Positions 37,741 through 46,886 are shown, counted from the first letter of the stretch. The stretch: 64,000 nt of DNA from Bacteroidales bacterium (GCA_017466405.1 JAFTUF010000060.1:1-64000); one strand, 5' to 3'. Program-made: numbers and translations. The notes: a model not told the origin generated them from the sequence alone.

Positions 37741-38304
37741 ATGAAATATTTAATAGCTTGTCTCGGAAACATAGGTGTCGAATATGATAACACACGACAC
37801 AATATCGGATTCAAAGTAGCCGATTATCTTAATGAAGATTTAAAAGGAACCTTTACCACTGGACGACTCGCTCAGGTGTCGGAGCTGCGTTATAAAGGCA
37901 GGACTATGGTTGTCATCAAACCTACGACTTATATGAATCTCAGTGGCAAGGCTGTTAAATATTGGATGCAGCAGGAAAAGATTCCTATCGAAAATGTTTT
38001 GGTCGTTTTGGATGAGATAGCGCTTCCACTTGGCACTCTGCGTATGAGAAAGAAAGGCAGCGACGCCGGTCATAACGGACTCGCCAACATCATAGAAAGT
38101 CTCGGAACAAACGTCTTTCCAAGGCTGCGTTTCGGTATCGGTGACGACTTCCCGAAAGGAAAACAGATTGATTTCGTACTCGGAAAATGGAAGCCATCAG
38201 AATTAGACATCATAAATCCAAGATTAGATGTCGCGGCAAGTTTCATAAAAAGTTTCGTTACGCAAGGTGTCGATCTTACGATGAATCAATTTAATAACAA
38301 ATAA
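37741..38304 (+). CDS. pth: Peptidyl-tRNA hydrolase
   Basis: Cleaves the ester bond of peptidyl-tRNA dropped by stalled ribosomes, recycling tRNA. The N-terminus LGNIGVEYDNTRHNIGF carries catalytic His20. Also present: KPTTYMNLSGKAV, VVLDEIALPLGTLRMRKKGSDAGHNGLANI and RLRFGIG. Length 187 is normal. No other translation gene is adjacent. The stop codon lies inside a hairpin that also covers the stop of the convergent thpR gene. Confidence 0.95.
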   Translation: MKYLIACLGNIGVEYDNTRHNIGFKVADYLNEDLKGTFTTGRLAQVSELRYKGRTMVVIKPTTYMNLSGKAVKYWMQQEKIPIENVLVVLDEIALPLGTLRMRKKGSDAGHNGLANIIESLGTNVFPRLRFGIGDDFPKGKQIDFVLGKWKPSELDIINPRLDVAASFIKSFVTQGVDLTMNQFNNK

Positions 38305-38329
38305 GACGTTGAGGTTTTCAACGTCTTAA
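38303..38329. terminator. Bidirectional hairpin overlapping both stop codons
   Basis: AAGACGTTGA and TCAACGTCTTA form a 10-bp stem around a 5-nt loop, with A/T runs on both sides. The pth stop is at 38302-38304 and the thpR stop (minus) at 38326-38328, so one hairpin ends both convergent genes. Confidence 0.8.
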
Positions 38330-38889
38330 ATTTTATACACCTTAAGAGCTTTATATACTGCGCCTTCTGGACGTAAGAAACTCTGGAATAATATTATCTC
38401 GTTCACCTCTTGTTTGATGTAGGTCTTCTGTTCTATGCCAGCGACGACTTTCTGAAAATATTGTTTCTCACAGAGGTCCTTGATACGTCCGAGTGTGATA
38501 TGAGGAACGAAGTTTTGTCTGTCGCGCATAAATCCGAGTTTATCGAATGTGGCGAGAGTATCTTCTTCCAAGTCATAAAGTTCTTGCGGAGTGTCGTTCA
38601 TCCCAAGCCAGATGACACGTGGTGCATAACGGCTGCCGAAGATTCCGGTCCTGTTGAAATCCATGGTGAAGCTCTTATGATTTTTCAGCATCTCACCCAC
38701 TGCTTCTATCATGCCTGGTATTTCGTGGGAATGAGTGTCGCCGATAAATTTAAGAGTCAGGTGGATATTATTAGGCTTCACCCAGTTGATACGCTGCTCA
38801 TGAGCCAGCTGACGTTTTAATCCGTCGAGCAGAGGCACGAAACCGTTATCGACAGTCTTTATCGGTATTGCAAGAAACAATCTTTTCAT
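38326..38889 (-). CDS. thpR: RNA 2',3'-cyclic phosphodiesterase
   Basis: 2H phosphoesterase hydrolysing 2',3'-cyclic phosphate RNA ends to 2'-phosphates. The two HxT motifs are His43 (NIHLTLKFIGD) and His130 (VPHITLGRI). The LFLAI-like start (KRLFLAIPI) and the WVKPNNIHLTL phrase are typical. Length 187 is normal. The gene is monocistronic between the pth hairpin and a family A element. Confidence 0.92.
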   Translation of the reverse strand: MKRLFLAIPIKTVDNGFVPLLDGLKRQLAHEQRINWVKPNNIHLTLKFIGDTHSHEIPGMIEAVGEMLKNHKSFTMDFNRTGIFGSRYAPRVIWLGMNDTPQELYDLEEDTLATFDKLGFMRDRQNFVPHITLGRIKDLCEKQYFQKVVAGIEQKTYIKQEVNEIILFQSFLRPEGAVYKALKVYKI

Positions 38890-38916
38890 AATTACTTTTC
38901 AACTCTCTCAATTAAA

Positions 38917-38970
38917 GAGAGACGCATCAATGTGTATTTATTTGCACAAAACATTGATACGTCTCTACAA
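38917..38970. repeat. Family A hairpin element (CAATGT arms)
   Basis: GAGAGACGCATCAATGT pairs with ACATTGATACGTCTCTAC around a 19-nt loop. It lies between sdaA and thpR. Confidence 0.88.
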
Positions 38971-38973
38971 TTA

Positions 38974-40185
38974 TCAATAATCCATTTGTTCATATTCGCT
39001 GGCGAGTCCTCCTGTTGAAGTCTCTCTATATAGCAGAGGCATGTCGTGACCTGTTCTTTTCATTGTATCGACCACTTTGTCGTACGACACTCTATGAGTT
39101 CCGTCGGTGAAGGTAGCGAAGATATTGGCGTCCATAGCGCGTGCTGCGGCGAAGGCGTTGCGTTCTATACAAGGTATCTGCACGAGGCCGCATACCGGGT
39201 CGCATGTCATTCCGAGGTGATGTTCGAGAGCCATCTCTGCTGCATATTCTATCTGAGCGCAGCTGCCACCGAAGAGCTGACATACCGCTGCCGCTGCCAT
39301 AGCACAGGCGACACCTACTTCACCTTGACAACCCACCTCTGCTCCGGAGATGGAAGCGTTGGTCTTGGCGATGTTACCTACGAGGGCTGCCGTCGCCAAG
39401 GCTTTAAGTATTCGTGCCTTAGAGAAATCGTAAGCCTTGGCTCCATGATAGAGCACCGCTGGCAAAACGCCGCTCGAGCCGCATGTAGGTGCTGTCACTA
39501 TCAAACCGCCGGAAGCGTTCTCCTCACTGACAGCGAGAGCATACGAGAACACCAAGCCACGACTCTTCAATGTATATTGAAATCCATGTGCTTTGATATG
39601 ATATGTTGCTGCTTTACGAGGTAAGTTGAGAGGTCCTGGAAGACGTCCTTCTGTCTGGATGCCGCGTTCCACCGCAGCTTGCATGGTATCCCATACCTGC
39701 TCGAGATAATCCATGAGATAAGGGTCATTCTCCGAATCTTGTACATACTCCCAATAGGTCTTGCCTGAGTCTTCACACCAGTTGAGGATGTCGGTCATTT
39801 TGGTAATCGGATAAATATCAGGAAGCACAGCAGGCTTGCCTTCTTCTTCGAGAGCTCCGCCGCCCACACTATAAACCGTCCATTCCTCGGTGAGCACGTC
39901 ATTAGCATCGAATGATTTAAATGTCATGCCATTAGGATGATACGGCAAGAAAATGTCTGGTTGCCAAGTAATAGTGACAGGAGCTTTTTTCTCTAACACA
40001 TCTAAGATGGCTTTGTCTGTCAAGTGACCTTTTCCGGTGGCAGCGAGGCTTCCATACAAAACGACTTCAAAACGAACCGCTTCATCATGACGAGCCAAAA
40101 ATTGTTCTGAGGCAAATCGCGGAGCCATGGTATGGCTGCTTGAAGGACCATGACCGATGCGATACAATTCTTTTATAGTCTTCAT
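38974..40185 (-). CDS. sdaA: L-serine ammonia-lyase (iron-sulfur)
   Basis: Deaminates L-serine to pyruvate and ammonia, an entry step in amino-acid fermentation. Single-chain 4Fe-4S type: N-terminal beta domain with [17 protein letters not shown]-terminal alpha domain with [36 protein letters not shown] and [23 protein letters not shown], which supply the cluster Cys residues. Length 403 fits the Bacteroidota form. A -7 box (40220-40227) predicts a leader of about 30 nt. It fits the protein-catabolism theme of the peptidase genes nearby. Confidence 0.95.
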   Translation of the reverse strand: MKTIKELYRIGHGPSSSHTMAPRFASEQFLARHDEAVRFEVVLYGSLAATGKGHLTDKAILDVLEKKAPVTITWQPDIFLPYHPNGMTFKSFDANDVLTEEWTVYSVGGGALEEEGKPAVLPDIYPITKMTDILNWCEDSGKTYWEYVQDSENDPYLMDYLEQVWDTMQAAVERGIQTEGRLPGPLNLPRKAATYHIKAHGFQYTLKSRGLVFSYALAVSEENASGGLIVTAPTCGSSGVLPAVLYHGAKAYDFSKARILKALATAALVGNIAKTNASISGAEVGCQGEVGVACAMAAAAVCQLFGGSCAQIEYAAEMALEHHLGMTCDPVCGLVQIPCIERNAFAAARAMDANIFATFTDGTHRVSYDKVVDTMKRTGHDMPLLYRETSTGGLASEYEQMDY

Positions 40186-40219
40186 CTTAGTAAAAATATT
40201 TAGTTGTTTTTTTAGATTA

Positions 40220-40227
40220 CAAATTTA
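40220..40227 (-). promoter_or_regulatory. -7 box of sdaA (TAAATTTG)
   Basis: TAnnTTTG match on the minus strand, about 35 bp before the ATG at 40185. Confidence 0.6.
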
Positions 40228-40279
40228 AGAAAATTAAAAATTCTATGGCAGGAAAAATTGCAACGATTTTAAATAGAAA

Positions 40280-40306
40280 CAGGACGTATGCAATACGTCC
40301 CCACAA
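40280..40306. repeat. Family A short hairpin
   Basis: GGACGTATGCAATACGTCC is a compact hairpin of the same GACGTAT/ATACGTC type, followed by CCACAA. It lies just after the OstA-like gene stop and may terminate that operon. Confidence 0.8.
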
Positions 40307-40309
40307 TTC

Positions 40310-41803
40310 CTAATCGAAATCTTGTCTCTGTGGTTTCTCATCTTCTTTCCAAAAGAATCCTTTCAGATATTCTTGATTGTCTTTCAACTGTTCTTCAGGA
40401 TATAAGGTCTCTTTTATGTTATTAAAATATCTTATGTCGGAAATCTGTTTATCTTTCATCTTGATAATCATCACTGCCGACTGCGAGAAGTTCACTCCTA
40501 TCAGGCTACCGTCGTCGTCGCGCAGCCAATAAATAGTCTCAGCATTTCCTTCATTGAAAAGATGGTCAATCTCGTTGCCATCGAAATAGGCTGTCACCTG
40601 TTTTCCTTTCACCTGATTAAAACCTTTTATCGTATCTTGCTGTATGATAAAAGCATTAGGATACATCAGCATGCTATCGATAGCCTGATCTCTCACCGCG
40701 ATATTGATGGAGTCGGCAGTCATCTGCGTATCTTCCGCCCATATTATCGGCTCCCTCCTCATATAAACGACAGAGTCGGCGACAGCATAATGCAATGAAT
40801 CGCACTTGCCTTGTATGTCGTTTCTAAAAAACCTCACATTATAGAAAGCCTTGATACGCTGGACGTCGTTTGTCAAAGTGTCGAAATAAACATAAACGGT
40901 GTCGGCTGTAGCGAAGAGTGTATCAATCTCCTCGTAGTAATAAGCTCGCAGATTGTCGGTCATCATGCACTTACCGAGGTCTCTCCACATCTCTGCAAAC
41001 TCTCCTTTCATAATGGCTTTGTTCGTAGTGTCTTCTAAAACGACATCACTCAGAGCCTTTGCATAACCTGTCTTCTTGTTGTAATACATAGTGTCGGCAA
41101 TCATCAGCTGCTCCTTGTTACGCAAAGTAGCTCTCTTGTCGAGATACGCCAACTCACTCTCTGTATTATACCAGCCATAATTACCAAACAAGGTATTCTC
41201 CTTATTGTATATGGTCGTCGGTCCATAGAAATACATCATCTCGTTGTCGGTGTCATAAACCAAGGTGTCGGAAACGATTTTATAGTCTGGCATGGTTCCC
41301 ACTACGTCTTTCCTGAAATAAACCACTTTTATGTCGTCGCGATAATAGCCTTTCTTACTGACAAGCTTCTTGTCGTTACGCGTTATCGTTCCTTTGTTGG
41401 GATAAGTGGCGAGATGCTTCACCCTGTCGTAAGTCATATATTCTGTCCTAAGAACTGTGGAATCGTCTTTAAGAATCACGTCATGAAAGAGCTCTGCAAA
41501 CTTAGTGTCGCCATTATATTTCAACAGCTTACTATAAATATCAGTGCTGTCATTGACTTTAATATGAACATTACCAAAACCGTCGAAGAATTTTGTCTTC
41601 TCGTTATAATAAGCGCTGTCGCTATAGAAATATGTAGAGTCCTGACGCATCACCACATTACCGATGAGACGCTGCACGTTCTTACCAAGACGCTCGTCGT
41701 AGTCGGCCTTGTCGGCGTTCAAGATATGAATCGTCGTCTTTCCTTTCTGCGCAGAGACATTGCCAACAATAAATATCAATAATATTAAAATATAATTCCT
41801 CAT
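40310..41803 (-). CDS. OstA/LptA-like LPS transport protein
   Basis: Bacteroidota OstA-like protein (497 residues) expected to form part of the periplasmic bridge carrying lipopolysaccharide to LptD. A signal peptide ends at VSAQ (about residue 18). It has repeated beta-jellyroll strands with the motifs GNVVMRQDSTYFYSDSAYYNEKTKFFDGFGNVHI and MTYDRVKHLATYPNKGTI, typical of the OstA N-terminal fold. It is the third gene of an amidase-MCE-OstA set and lies close to the divergent lptD gene, supporting an LPS-transport role. Confidence 0.82.
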   Translation of the reverse strand: MRNYILILLIFIVGNVSAQKGKTTIHILNADKADYDERLGKNVQRLIGNVVMRQDSTYFYSDSAYYNEKTKFFDGFGNVHIKVNDSTDIYSKLLKYNGDTKFAELFHDVILKDDSTVLRTEYMTYDRVKHLATYPNKGTITRNDKKLVSKKGYYRDDIKVVYFRKDVVGTMPDYKIVSDTLVYDTDNEMMYFYGPTTIYNKENTLFGNYGWYNTESELAYLDKRATLRNKEQLMIADTMYYNKKTGYAKALSDVVLEDTTNKAIMKGEFAEMWRDLGKCMMTDNLRAYYYEEIDTLFATADTVYVYFDTLTNDVQRIKAFYNVRFFRNDIQGKCDSLHYAVADSVVYMRREPIIWAEDTQMTADSINIAVRDQAIDSMLMYPNAFIIQQDTIKGFNQVKGKQVTAYFDGNEIDHLFNEGNAETIYWLRDDDGSLIGVNFSQSAVMIIKMKDKQISDIRYFNNIKETLYPEEQLKDNQEYLKGFFWKEDEKPQRQDFD

Positions 41804-41823
41804 TCCTAATCGTTAATTTTTTT

Positions 41824-41879
41824 GAGACACTGCAATTACATATTGTTTATTTTCATAGGTGTAATTGATACGTCTCTAC
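41824..41879. repeat. Family A hairpin element (ATTACA arms)
   Basis: GAGACACTGCAATTACA pairs with TGTAATTGATACGTCTC; the loop reads TATTGTTTATTTTCATAGG. It lies inside the amidase-MCE-OstA gene set, between the MCE and OstA-like genes. Confidence 0.9.
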
Positions 41880-41883
41880 GATT

Positions 41884-42786
41884 TTAAAACACGCTCAATT
41901 TTATTTTTTTCGGATTGGCTTTAATCTCTTCTAAGAGAGATTGCAGAGTTCCAACCGTAGCGTTGATATTGTTGTATAAAGAGTCTTCTTTCACGAGGCG
42001 ACCTGCGCTGCCTTCGCCATTGTTGACACCTTCGAGCAATGTGTTGAACTCGGCTATGCAGCTTTCCAAAGAACTCACTAAATGTGCATAATCTATTCTC
42101 TTCAAGGAGTCGCCTACTGCCGAGAAATCGTTGGTTATAGTTTCCAAATTATTGACAACCAAAGTAAGTTTGCCGTCTTCCTTATCGGTGAGATATTGCA
42201 AATCGTTGGTTATCGTGTTGATATTTTCCATTGAAGAAGCAAAATTATTCACTCCTTTGTTAATATCATTTTTAAGATTCTGATTCAACAAATCGTTGAG
42301 GTTGGCTGTCAAGTCGTTGAGAGAATTAAGTAGAGTTTGGAGACTGTTTTTGAGAGGGACTAATGTCTCTGTTATCATTCCCATCGTTCCGTTGTCGTAA
42401 GCTGATGTCAAGGTGTCGCCGCTTTCTGCCAGTTGTTGTGAATCGCCAAGCTTAAGTTCCAGACTCACTGAACCTGTGAGGCTCGATGCTAAATTCACTA
42501 TTGTATTTTCAGGGATATCGAGGTCTCTGTTCATGGTGAAAGCCACCACTATGGATCCATCCTGACTTGGATGAAACTTCAGAGAGCTCACTGTTCCGAC
42601 CTGCATTCCGTTTATTGTCACAAGGTCGCCGGGCAGCAGACCTTTAGAGTTTTCATAAACCACATAAAAGTTATACTGATTGCGGAGTATCGACTTACCT
42701 TTCAAGAAGTTAAATCCCCATACAAACAATAACAAAGCTGCTATAAACGATAGCGCTACTAATATGGACTTAGTTCTATCTTTCAT
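41884..42786 (-). CDS. MCE-domain lipid transport protein (MlaD family)
   Basis: Inner-membrane-anchored periplasmic protein thought to pass phospholipids between the membranes. One N-terminal transmembrane helix (about residues 8-28) is followed by the MCE domain (VYENSKGLLPGDLVTINGMQVGTVSSLKF) and a long helical region (LNSLNDLTANLNDLLNQNL...) likely to form a coiled-coil barrel. Length 300 is normal. It starts 23 bp after the amidase gene, so the two are probably cotranscribed. No MlaE or MlaF partner is visible here. Confidence 0.88.
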   Translation of the reverse strand: MKDRTKSILVALSFIAALLLFVWGFNFLKGKSILRNQYNFYVVYENSKGLLPGDLVTINGMQVGTVSSLKFHPSQDGSIVVAFTMNRDLDIPENTIVNLASSLTGSVSLELKLGDSQQLAESGDTLTSAYDNGTMGMITETLVPLKNSLQTLLNSLNDLTANLNDLLNQNLKNDINKGVNNFASSMENINTITNDLQYLTDKEDGKLTLVVNNLETITNDFSAVGDSLKRIDYAHLVSSLESCIAEFNTLLEGVNNGEGSAGRLVKEDSLYNNINATVGTLQSLLEEIKANPKKIKLSVF

Positions 42787-42809
42787 TTTTATTTTGTTGT
42801 TAGTTGTTT

Positions 42810-43901
42810 TTATTGTCTTATTCCATTTTTAAACGACACTACAAAAGCGCTGCTATAACCTTTAGCCTTCACTGTTTTACAATATTCGTCGGCCTCTTTC
42901 TTAGTATAGAAAACTCCCGCCGTGTATTTATATTGTCCGTTATGTTCATAGAAGTCAATATTTTCAAGACCTTTATATTGTTGCGCAGCATTATCGAGTT
43001 TCCTGCTTCTAGATTCTATCTGCACCTTATAAACAATTTTATTGACATCTGTGATTTGAGGTGTGTCGATTTTTTCGTATGAATCGCCTTCAATAGCATT
43101 ATCCTTCTCATATTCTTTCTTGTAGTCGCGGAACGCTCTGTACAATGCCGATGCTATGTAAGTCTGTCCATCTTTAGAGTTAAGGAAATTCTCCTCGGCC
43201 GGATTTGAGAGGAAGCCTATCTCCACCAAGACCGAAGGCATCGCTGTCTTATAAAGCACGAGGAATCCAGCCTGTTGCACGCCTCTGTCTTTTCGTCCCA
43301 CCCTGTTCACCAACTGATGCTGCACATGTTCGGCAAATTTCAGGGAAGAGTTTTTAAACTCGCTTTGAAAGAAATTCAGCATGATATAAGCCTCTGTGCT
43401 GTTAGGGTTGAAGCCGTCGTAGGAGTTCTCCGCGTCGTCTTCATACATGATAGCTGCATTTTCCTTCTTAGCGACTTCAAGGTTAGCAGCGTTTCTATGC
43501 TCACCCATCACGAAAGTCTCGACGCCATTAACCTGAGTAGATTTTGTCGCGTTGCAGTGTATGGAGATAAACAAATCGGCATTATTGTCATTAGCAATCT
43601 GAGCTCTCTTTGCAAGTTTTATAAAGACGTCGCTGCTTCGGGTGTAAATAACTTTAACGTCAGGACAGTTCTTCTTGATGTAGTCGCCAGTCATCTTCGC
43701 AACCTTCAGAGTGATATCCTTCTCCTTACATTTCCTGCCTACAGCTCCCGGGTCGTCGCCGCCATGACCAGCGTCGATGACGACTGTAGTGATTTTCTTT
43801 CCCGTCTGCGCCTCAACTTCAGCATAAAAAATAAAGTTGATTATCAAGACAAGAAAAAATAAAATCAATCGTTTTTCAGAAATTAGTCGCAACTTAAGCA
43901 T
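42810..43901 (-). CDS. N-acetylmuramoyl-L-alanine amidase with SPOR domain
   Basis: Amidase_3 zinc enzyme that cuts the amide bond between N-acetylmuramic acid and the peptide stem. The ATG at 43901 is preferred to 43,0xx upstream codons because it gives a signal peptide (LILFFLVLIINFIFYAEVEAQ) and follows a -7 box (43931-43938). Motifs: VVIDAGHGGDDPGAVG with the zinc His, FISIHCNA, and a Glu in SVLVEIGFLSN. The last 70 residues (YKVQIESRSRKLDNAAQQYK...AFVVSFKNG) resemble a SPOR domain that binds denuded glycan at the septum. Length 363. It is divergent from lptD, and the two promoters overlap. Confidence 0.88.
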   Translation of the reverse strand: MLKLRLISEKRLILFFLVLIINFIFYAEVEAQTGKKITTVVIDAGHGGDDPGAVGRKCKEKDITLKVAKMTGDYIKKNCPDVKVIYTRSSDVFIKLAKRAQIANDNNADLFISIHCNATKSTQVNGVETFVMGEHRNAANLEVAKKENAAIMYEDDAENSYDGFNPNSTEAYIMLNFFQSEFKNSSLKFAEHVQHQLVNRVGRKDRGVQQAGFLVLYKTAMPSVLVEIGFLSNPAEENFLNSKDGQTYIASALYRAFRDYKKEYEKDNAIEGDSYEKIDTPQITDVNKIVYKVQIESRSRKLDNAAQQYKGLENIDFYEHNGQYKYTAGVFYTKKEADEYCKTVKAKGYSSAFVVSFKNGIRQ

Positions 43902-43909
43902 AAGAAACG

Positions 43910-43917
43910 TATATTTG
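43910..43917 (+). promoter_or_regulatory. -7 box of lptD (TATATTTG)
   Basis: TAnnTTTG match with transcription expected near 43921, so all codons upstream of that are excluded from lptD. It lies only 13 bp from the oppositely directed amidase -7 box. Confidence 0.65.
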
Positions 43918-43930
43918 CATAAATTTTCTA

Positions 43931-43938
43931 CAAAAATA
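43931..43938 (-). promoter_or_regulatory. -7 box of the amidase operon (TATTTTTG)
   Basis: Minus-strand TAnnTTTG match; transcription would start near 43927 and give a leader of about 25 nt to the ATG at 43901. It overlaps the lptD promoter region. Confidence 0.65.
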
Positions 43939-43947
43939 AAAAATAAA

Positions 43948-46689
43948 TTGTTGAGGAGTAATACATATAGATTTTTTCTTGTTTTTTTCTTTATATCTTC
44001 CTTGATATTATCAGGTTGCAAGACCGTCAGGCATATCAACGAAGTCGAGGAGAATCAAGAAGACATCATTGTAACCGACAGTCTCATCAGCGATTCCATC
44101 ATCCAAAAAGAAACCGAGAGAGATTCAGTAGCAGTAGATTCTTCATACATCAAAAAAAGCGACACCATTTCTCAAGACACTTTATATACAACACCAAAGA
44201 AGAAACAAGAGAAAAAGCCAGAGAAAGAGACATTCATCGACGACAAGATAGAACGCTCGTGCAACGACTCCACCGTCCAGGATTTTAAGAACAACAAGAT
44301 TTACTATTACGGAGGAGCCAAAGTCGTTTATGAAGACATCACCATCGAGGCTGAGTTCATAGAGTTCGATTTCGACAAACGCACCGTCTTTGCCAAGGGT
44401 CTTCTCGACTCCACAGGAAAACTCTATGGCACGCCAGTCTTCACAGAAGGCGACCAGAAATATCAATCCGAGTCGATGACATTCAACTTCGACACCAAGA
44501 AAGGCATCATCACCAAGGTATTTACCGAAGACGCCATGGGTTATATACACGGCTCGAGAATCAAGAAGATGGACGACAACACCATCAACATTAAGTCGGG
44601 TTCTTATACCACTTGCAGCAATCCTGAGCATCCTCATTATGAGTTTCATTTCGGCAAGGCCAAGGTCATTCCTGATGACAAGATTGTGACGGGACCAGCA
44701 TATTTCAAATTAGCTGAGACGCCTCTGCCAATAGGCGTACCCTTCGGCATCTTCCCCAACTCCAAAGGACAACGCAACGGCATCTTAGTGCCTTCGTGGG
44801 GAGAGTCGGCTAACAGAGGCTTCTATCTTGAAAACGGAGGTTTCTACTGGGGTATCAACGAACACATCGACTTGCAACTCGTCGGTGACATCTATACCAG
44901 AGGCAGCTGGGCTGTCAAGCCAACGTTACGTTACAACAAGCGCTACGCCTACAACGGATCTTTTTCGGGAAGCTACGCCGTAAATAAGATTGGCACCAAA
45001 GGCTCTGCCGACTATAACGAAAGCACCGACTTCAAAGTGAGATGGGTTCACAAGCAAGACCCTAAAGCGAGACCAAGATCGTCATTCTCAGCAGACGTTT
45101 ATATCGTGAGCTCCAACTATAACAAATACAACGCCATCTCGTCGAACGAATATCTCAGCAACACCTTCCAGTCGAGTATCGCATATCAGACGAGCATCGG
45201 CAGTTTGTTCAACTTCACAGCCAACGCAAGCCACAGCCAGAACACCCTCACCCACATCATGACGGTGACACTGCCTGAGTTCACGCTCAACATGAACAGA
45301 ATATATCCTCTGAAAAACATCGGCAATCCAGCCAAGAAGAGATGGTACAAAGACTTATATATCAGCTATACCGCCAACGCCAAAAACTATATGAGCATGG
45401 CCGACAGCCTCTACTTCAAACCTAATTGGCTCGACAACCTGCAAAACGGAATACAACACAGAGTGCCTATCAGCATGCCTGTCAAGCTATTCAAACATAT
45501 CACTTGGACGACATCAGCTACATTCCTCGACAGAATGTATTTCAAATACTTCGAGAAAGAGTGGGTCAACGACAGCACCATGCCTAACGGCGGCTATCTC
45601 AGGACCGACACCATCAACCAATTCAGAAACGTATTCAGTTTCGACGTGTCAAGCACCTTGACGACTAAGTTATACGGACAAGTCAACTTCAAGAAAGGTC
45701 CGATCCGTGCCATACGTCACGTCTTCACTCCTTCGATAGGAATATCATACAACCCCGACTTCTCCAAAGACTTTTGGAATTATTACGACACATACTACGA
45801 CGTCAATGGCATCGAACAGCTTTATTCTATGTTTCAAGGCAATATCTACGGGACACCGCCATCAGGCGAGGCTGGACGTATCAACTATAGCTTCGGCAAT
45901 AATTTAGAGATAAAGGTGCCATCCAGAAAAGACACCATCACTGGAATGAAGAAAATCAAGATTATTGAAGACCTCACTTTCAGCGGCAGCTACGACATCG
46001 CCAAAGACTCGCTCAACTTCTCCTATCTCTCCGTCAACGGAAGAACGACATTGTTCAAGAATCTCTCCGTCAGATATTCTAGTATCTGGGACCCTTATAT
46101 CTTGGATTCTGCCGGTAAGAAACAACTCAACCAATTTGAGTGGGATGTCAACAAACGTCTGTTCAGAAAAAACAGCGTCTCCTGGAACTTCAGCCTCAGC
46201 TACTCGCTCAACAACGACACCTTCAAGAAAAATAAAGGCACGAAAAACTCAGCCACACGACAGTTCGACTCATCGCCTTTAGCATCGGAACAAGAGATGA
46301 ACGACATCCGCTCACATCCTGAAGACTATATCGACTGGACGACAAAATGGTCGCTCTCTTTGAGCTACAACCTGACTCTGTCGAACAACCTTTCTTATAT
46401 CAATCTCGTACTTAATGACAACAGGAAAGTCATTCAGACACTCGGCGTCAACGGAAACATCAACCTGACACCGAATTGGAAAGTCTCGGTGCAGACAGGT
46501 TGGGACTTCGAGTTAAACAAATTATCATATACCTCGTTCACAGTATATCGCGACCTGCACTGCTGGGAGATGCGATTCAACTGGATTCCTCTTGGAACCT
46601 ACAAGAGCTGGAACTTCTCTATCAATGTCAAAGCCTCCGCTTTGCAAGATCTGAAGCTTTCGAAGAAAAAAGATTATCGAGATAATTAA
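43948..46689 (+). CDS. lptD: LPS-assembly outer membrane protein LptD
   Basis: Outer-membrane protein that places lipopolysaccharide in the outer leaflet. The frame is open from 43837, but the promoter (43910-43917) rules out the early ATG; the likely start is TTG at 43948 or 43951, giving a signal peptide LRSNTYRFFLVFFFISSLILSGC. The LSGC could act as a lipobox, which is odd for LptD. After a Ser/Asp-rich linker come the OstA-like jellyroll (NNKIYYYGGAKVVYEDITIEAEFIEFDF) and the barrel (GTPVFTEGDQKYQSESMTFNFDTKKG, then PLPIGVPFGIFPNSKGQRNGILVPSWGES). Barrel strands rich in Tyr and Phe reach the C-terminus. About 914 residues. Confidence 0.88.
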   Translation: MLRSNTYRFFLVFFFISSLILSGCKTVRHINEVEENQEDIIVTDSLISDSIIQKETERDSVAVDSSYIKKSDTISQDTLYTTPKKKQEKKPEKETFIDDKIERSCNDSTVQDFKNNKIYYYGGAKVVYEDITIEAEFIEFDFDKRTVFAKGLLDSTGKLYGTPVFTEGDQKYQSESMTFNFDTKKGIITKVFTEDAMGYIHGSRIKKMDDNTINIKSGSYTTCSNPEHPHYEFHFGKAKVIPDDKIVTGPAYFKLAETPLPIGVPFGIFPNSKGQRNGILVPSWGESANRGFYLENGGFYWGINEHIDLQLVGDIYTRGSWAVKPTLRYNKRYAYNGSFSGSYAVNKIGTKGSADYNESTDFKVRWVHKQDPKARPRSSFSADVYIVSSNYNKYNAISSNEYLSNTFQSSIAYQTSIGSLFNFTANASHSQNTLTHIMTVTLPEFTLNMNRIYPLKNIGNPAKKRWYKDLYISYTANAKNYMSMADSLYFKPNWLDNLQNGIQHRVPISMPVKLFKHITWTTSATFLDRMYFKYFEKEWVNDSTMPNGGYLRTDTINQFRNVFSFDVSSTLTTKLYGQVNFKKGPIRAIRHVFTPSIGISYNPDFSKDFWNYYDTYYDVNGIEQLYSMFQGNIYGTPPSGEAGRINYSFGNNLEIKVPSRKDTITGMKKIKIIEDLTFSGSYDIAKDSLNFSYLSVNGRTTLFKNLSVRYSSIWDPYILDSAGKKQLNQFEWDVNKRLFRKNSVSWNFSLSYSLNNDTFKKNKGTKNSATRQFDSSPLASEQEMNDIRSHPEDYIDWTTKWSLSLSYNLTLSNNLSYINLVLNDNRKVIQTLGVNGNINLTPNWKVSVQTGWDFELNKLSYTSFTVYRDLHCWEMRFNWIPLGTYKSWNFSINVKASALQDLKLSKKKDYRDN

Positions 46690-46748
46690 GAGTCACCAAG
46701 TCTCCGAGTCACCGAGTCACCAAGTCTCCGAGTCTATGAGTCAATAAG
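46689..46748. repeat. GAGTCACCAAGTCTCC word-like tract
   Basis: About six degenerate octamer-like words (GAGTCACC, AAGTCTCC, GAGTCTAT) follow the lptD stop. Similar tracts occur at 8458 and 61843. Confidence 0.8.
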
Positions 46749-46749
46749 T

Positions 46750-46804
46750 GGAGAAGCGTCAATTACACCAATAAAAATAAATAATATGTAATTGACACAT
46801 CTGA
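46750..46804. repeat. Family A hairpin element (ATTACA arms, opposite orientation)
   Basis: GAGAAGCGTCAATTACA pairs with TGTAATTGACACATCTGA; the loop is the reverse complement of that at 41824-41879. Confidence 0.88.
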
Positions 46805-46858
46805 TTACGAGGTTTTGAATTTCTGAGTTTTTTACTATGATATATGAAATTAAAATTT

Positions 46859-46866
46859 TATATTTG
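46859..46866 (+). promoter_or_regulatory. -7 box of the transglycosylase gene (TATATTTG)
   Basis: Predicts transcription start near 46870 and translation from the ATG at 46887 with a leader of about 17 nt. Confidence 0.65.
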
Positions 46867-46886
46867 CATCATTAATTCAAGTGCTT

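Noticed and set aside
39046-39624. 192-residue frame on the plus strand
   Set aside because: Antisense to the conserved catalytic part of sdaA.
43275-43862. 195-residue frame on the plus strand
   Set aside because: Antisense to the well-supported amidase gene; no recognisable features.
43837-43947. ATG at 43837 as the lptD start
   Set aside because: It lies upstream of the -7 box and inside the amidase gene, and would place a charged 37-residue extension before the signal peptide.
46881-46886. GTG start for the transglycosylase
   Set aside because: The ATG two codons later directly begins a typical MKKLLLLS signal peptide and is equally well placed relative to the promoter.
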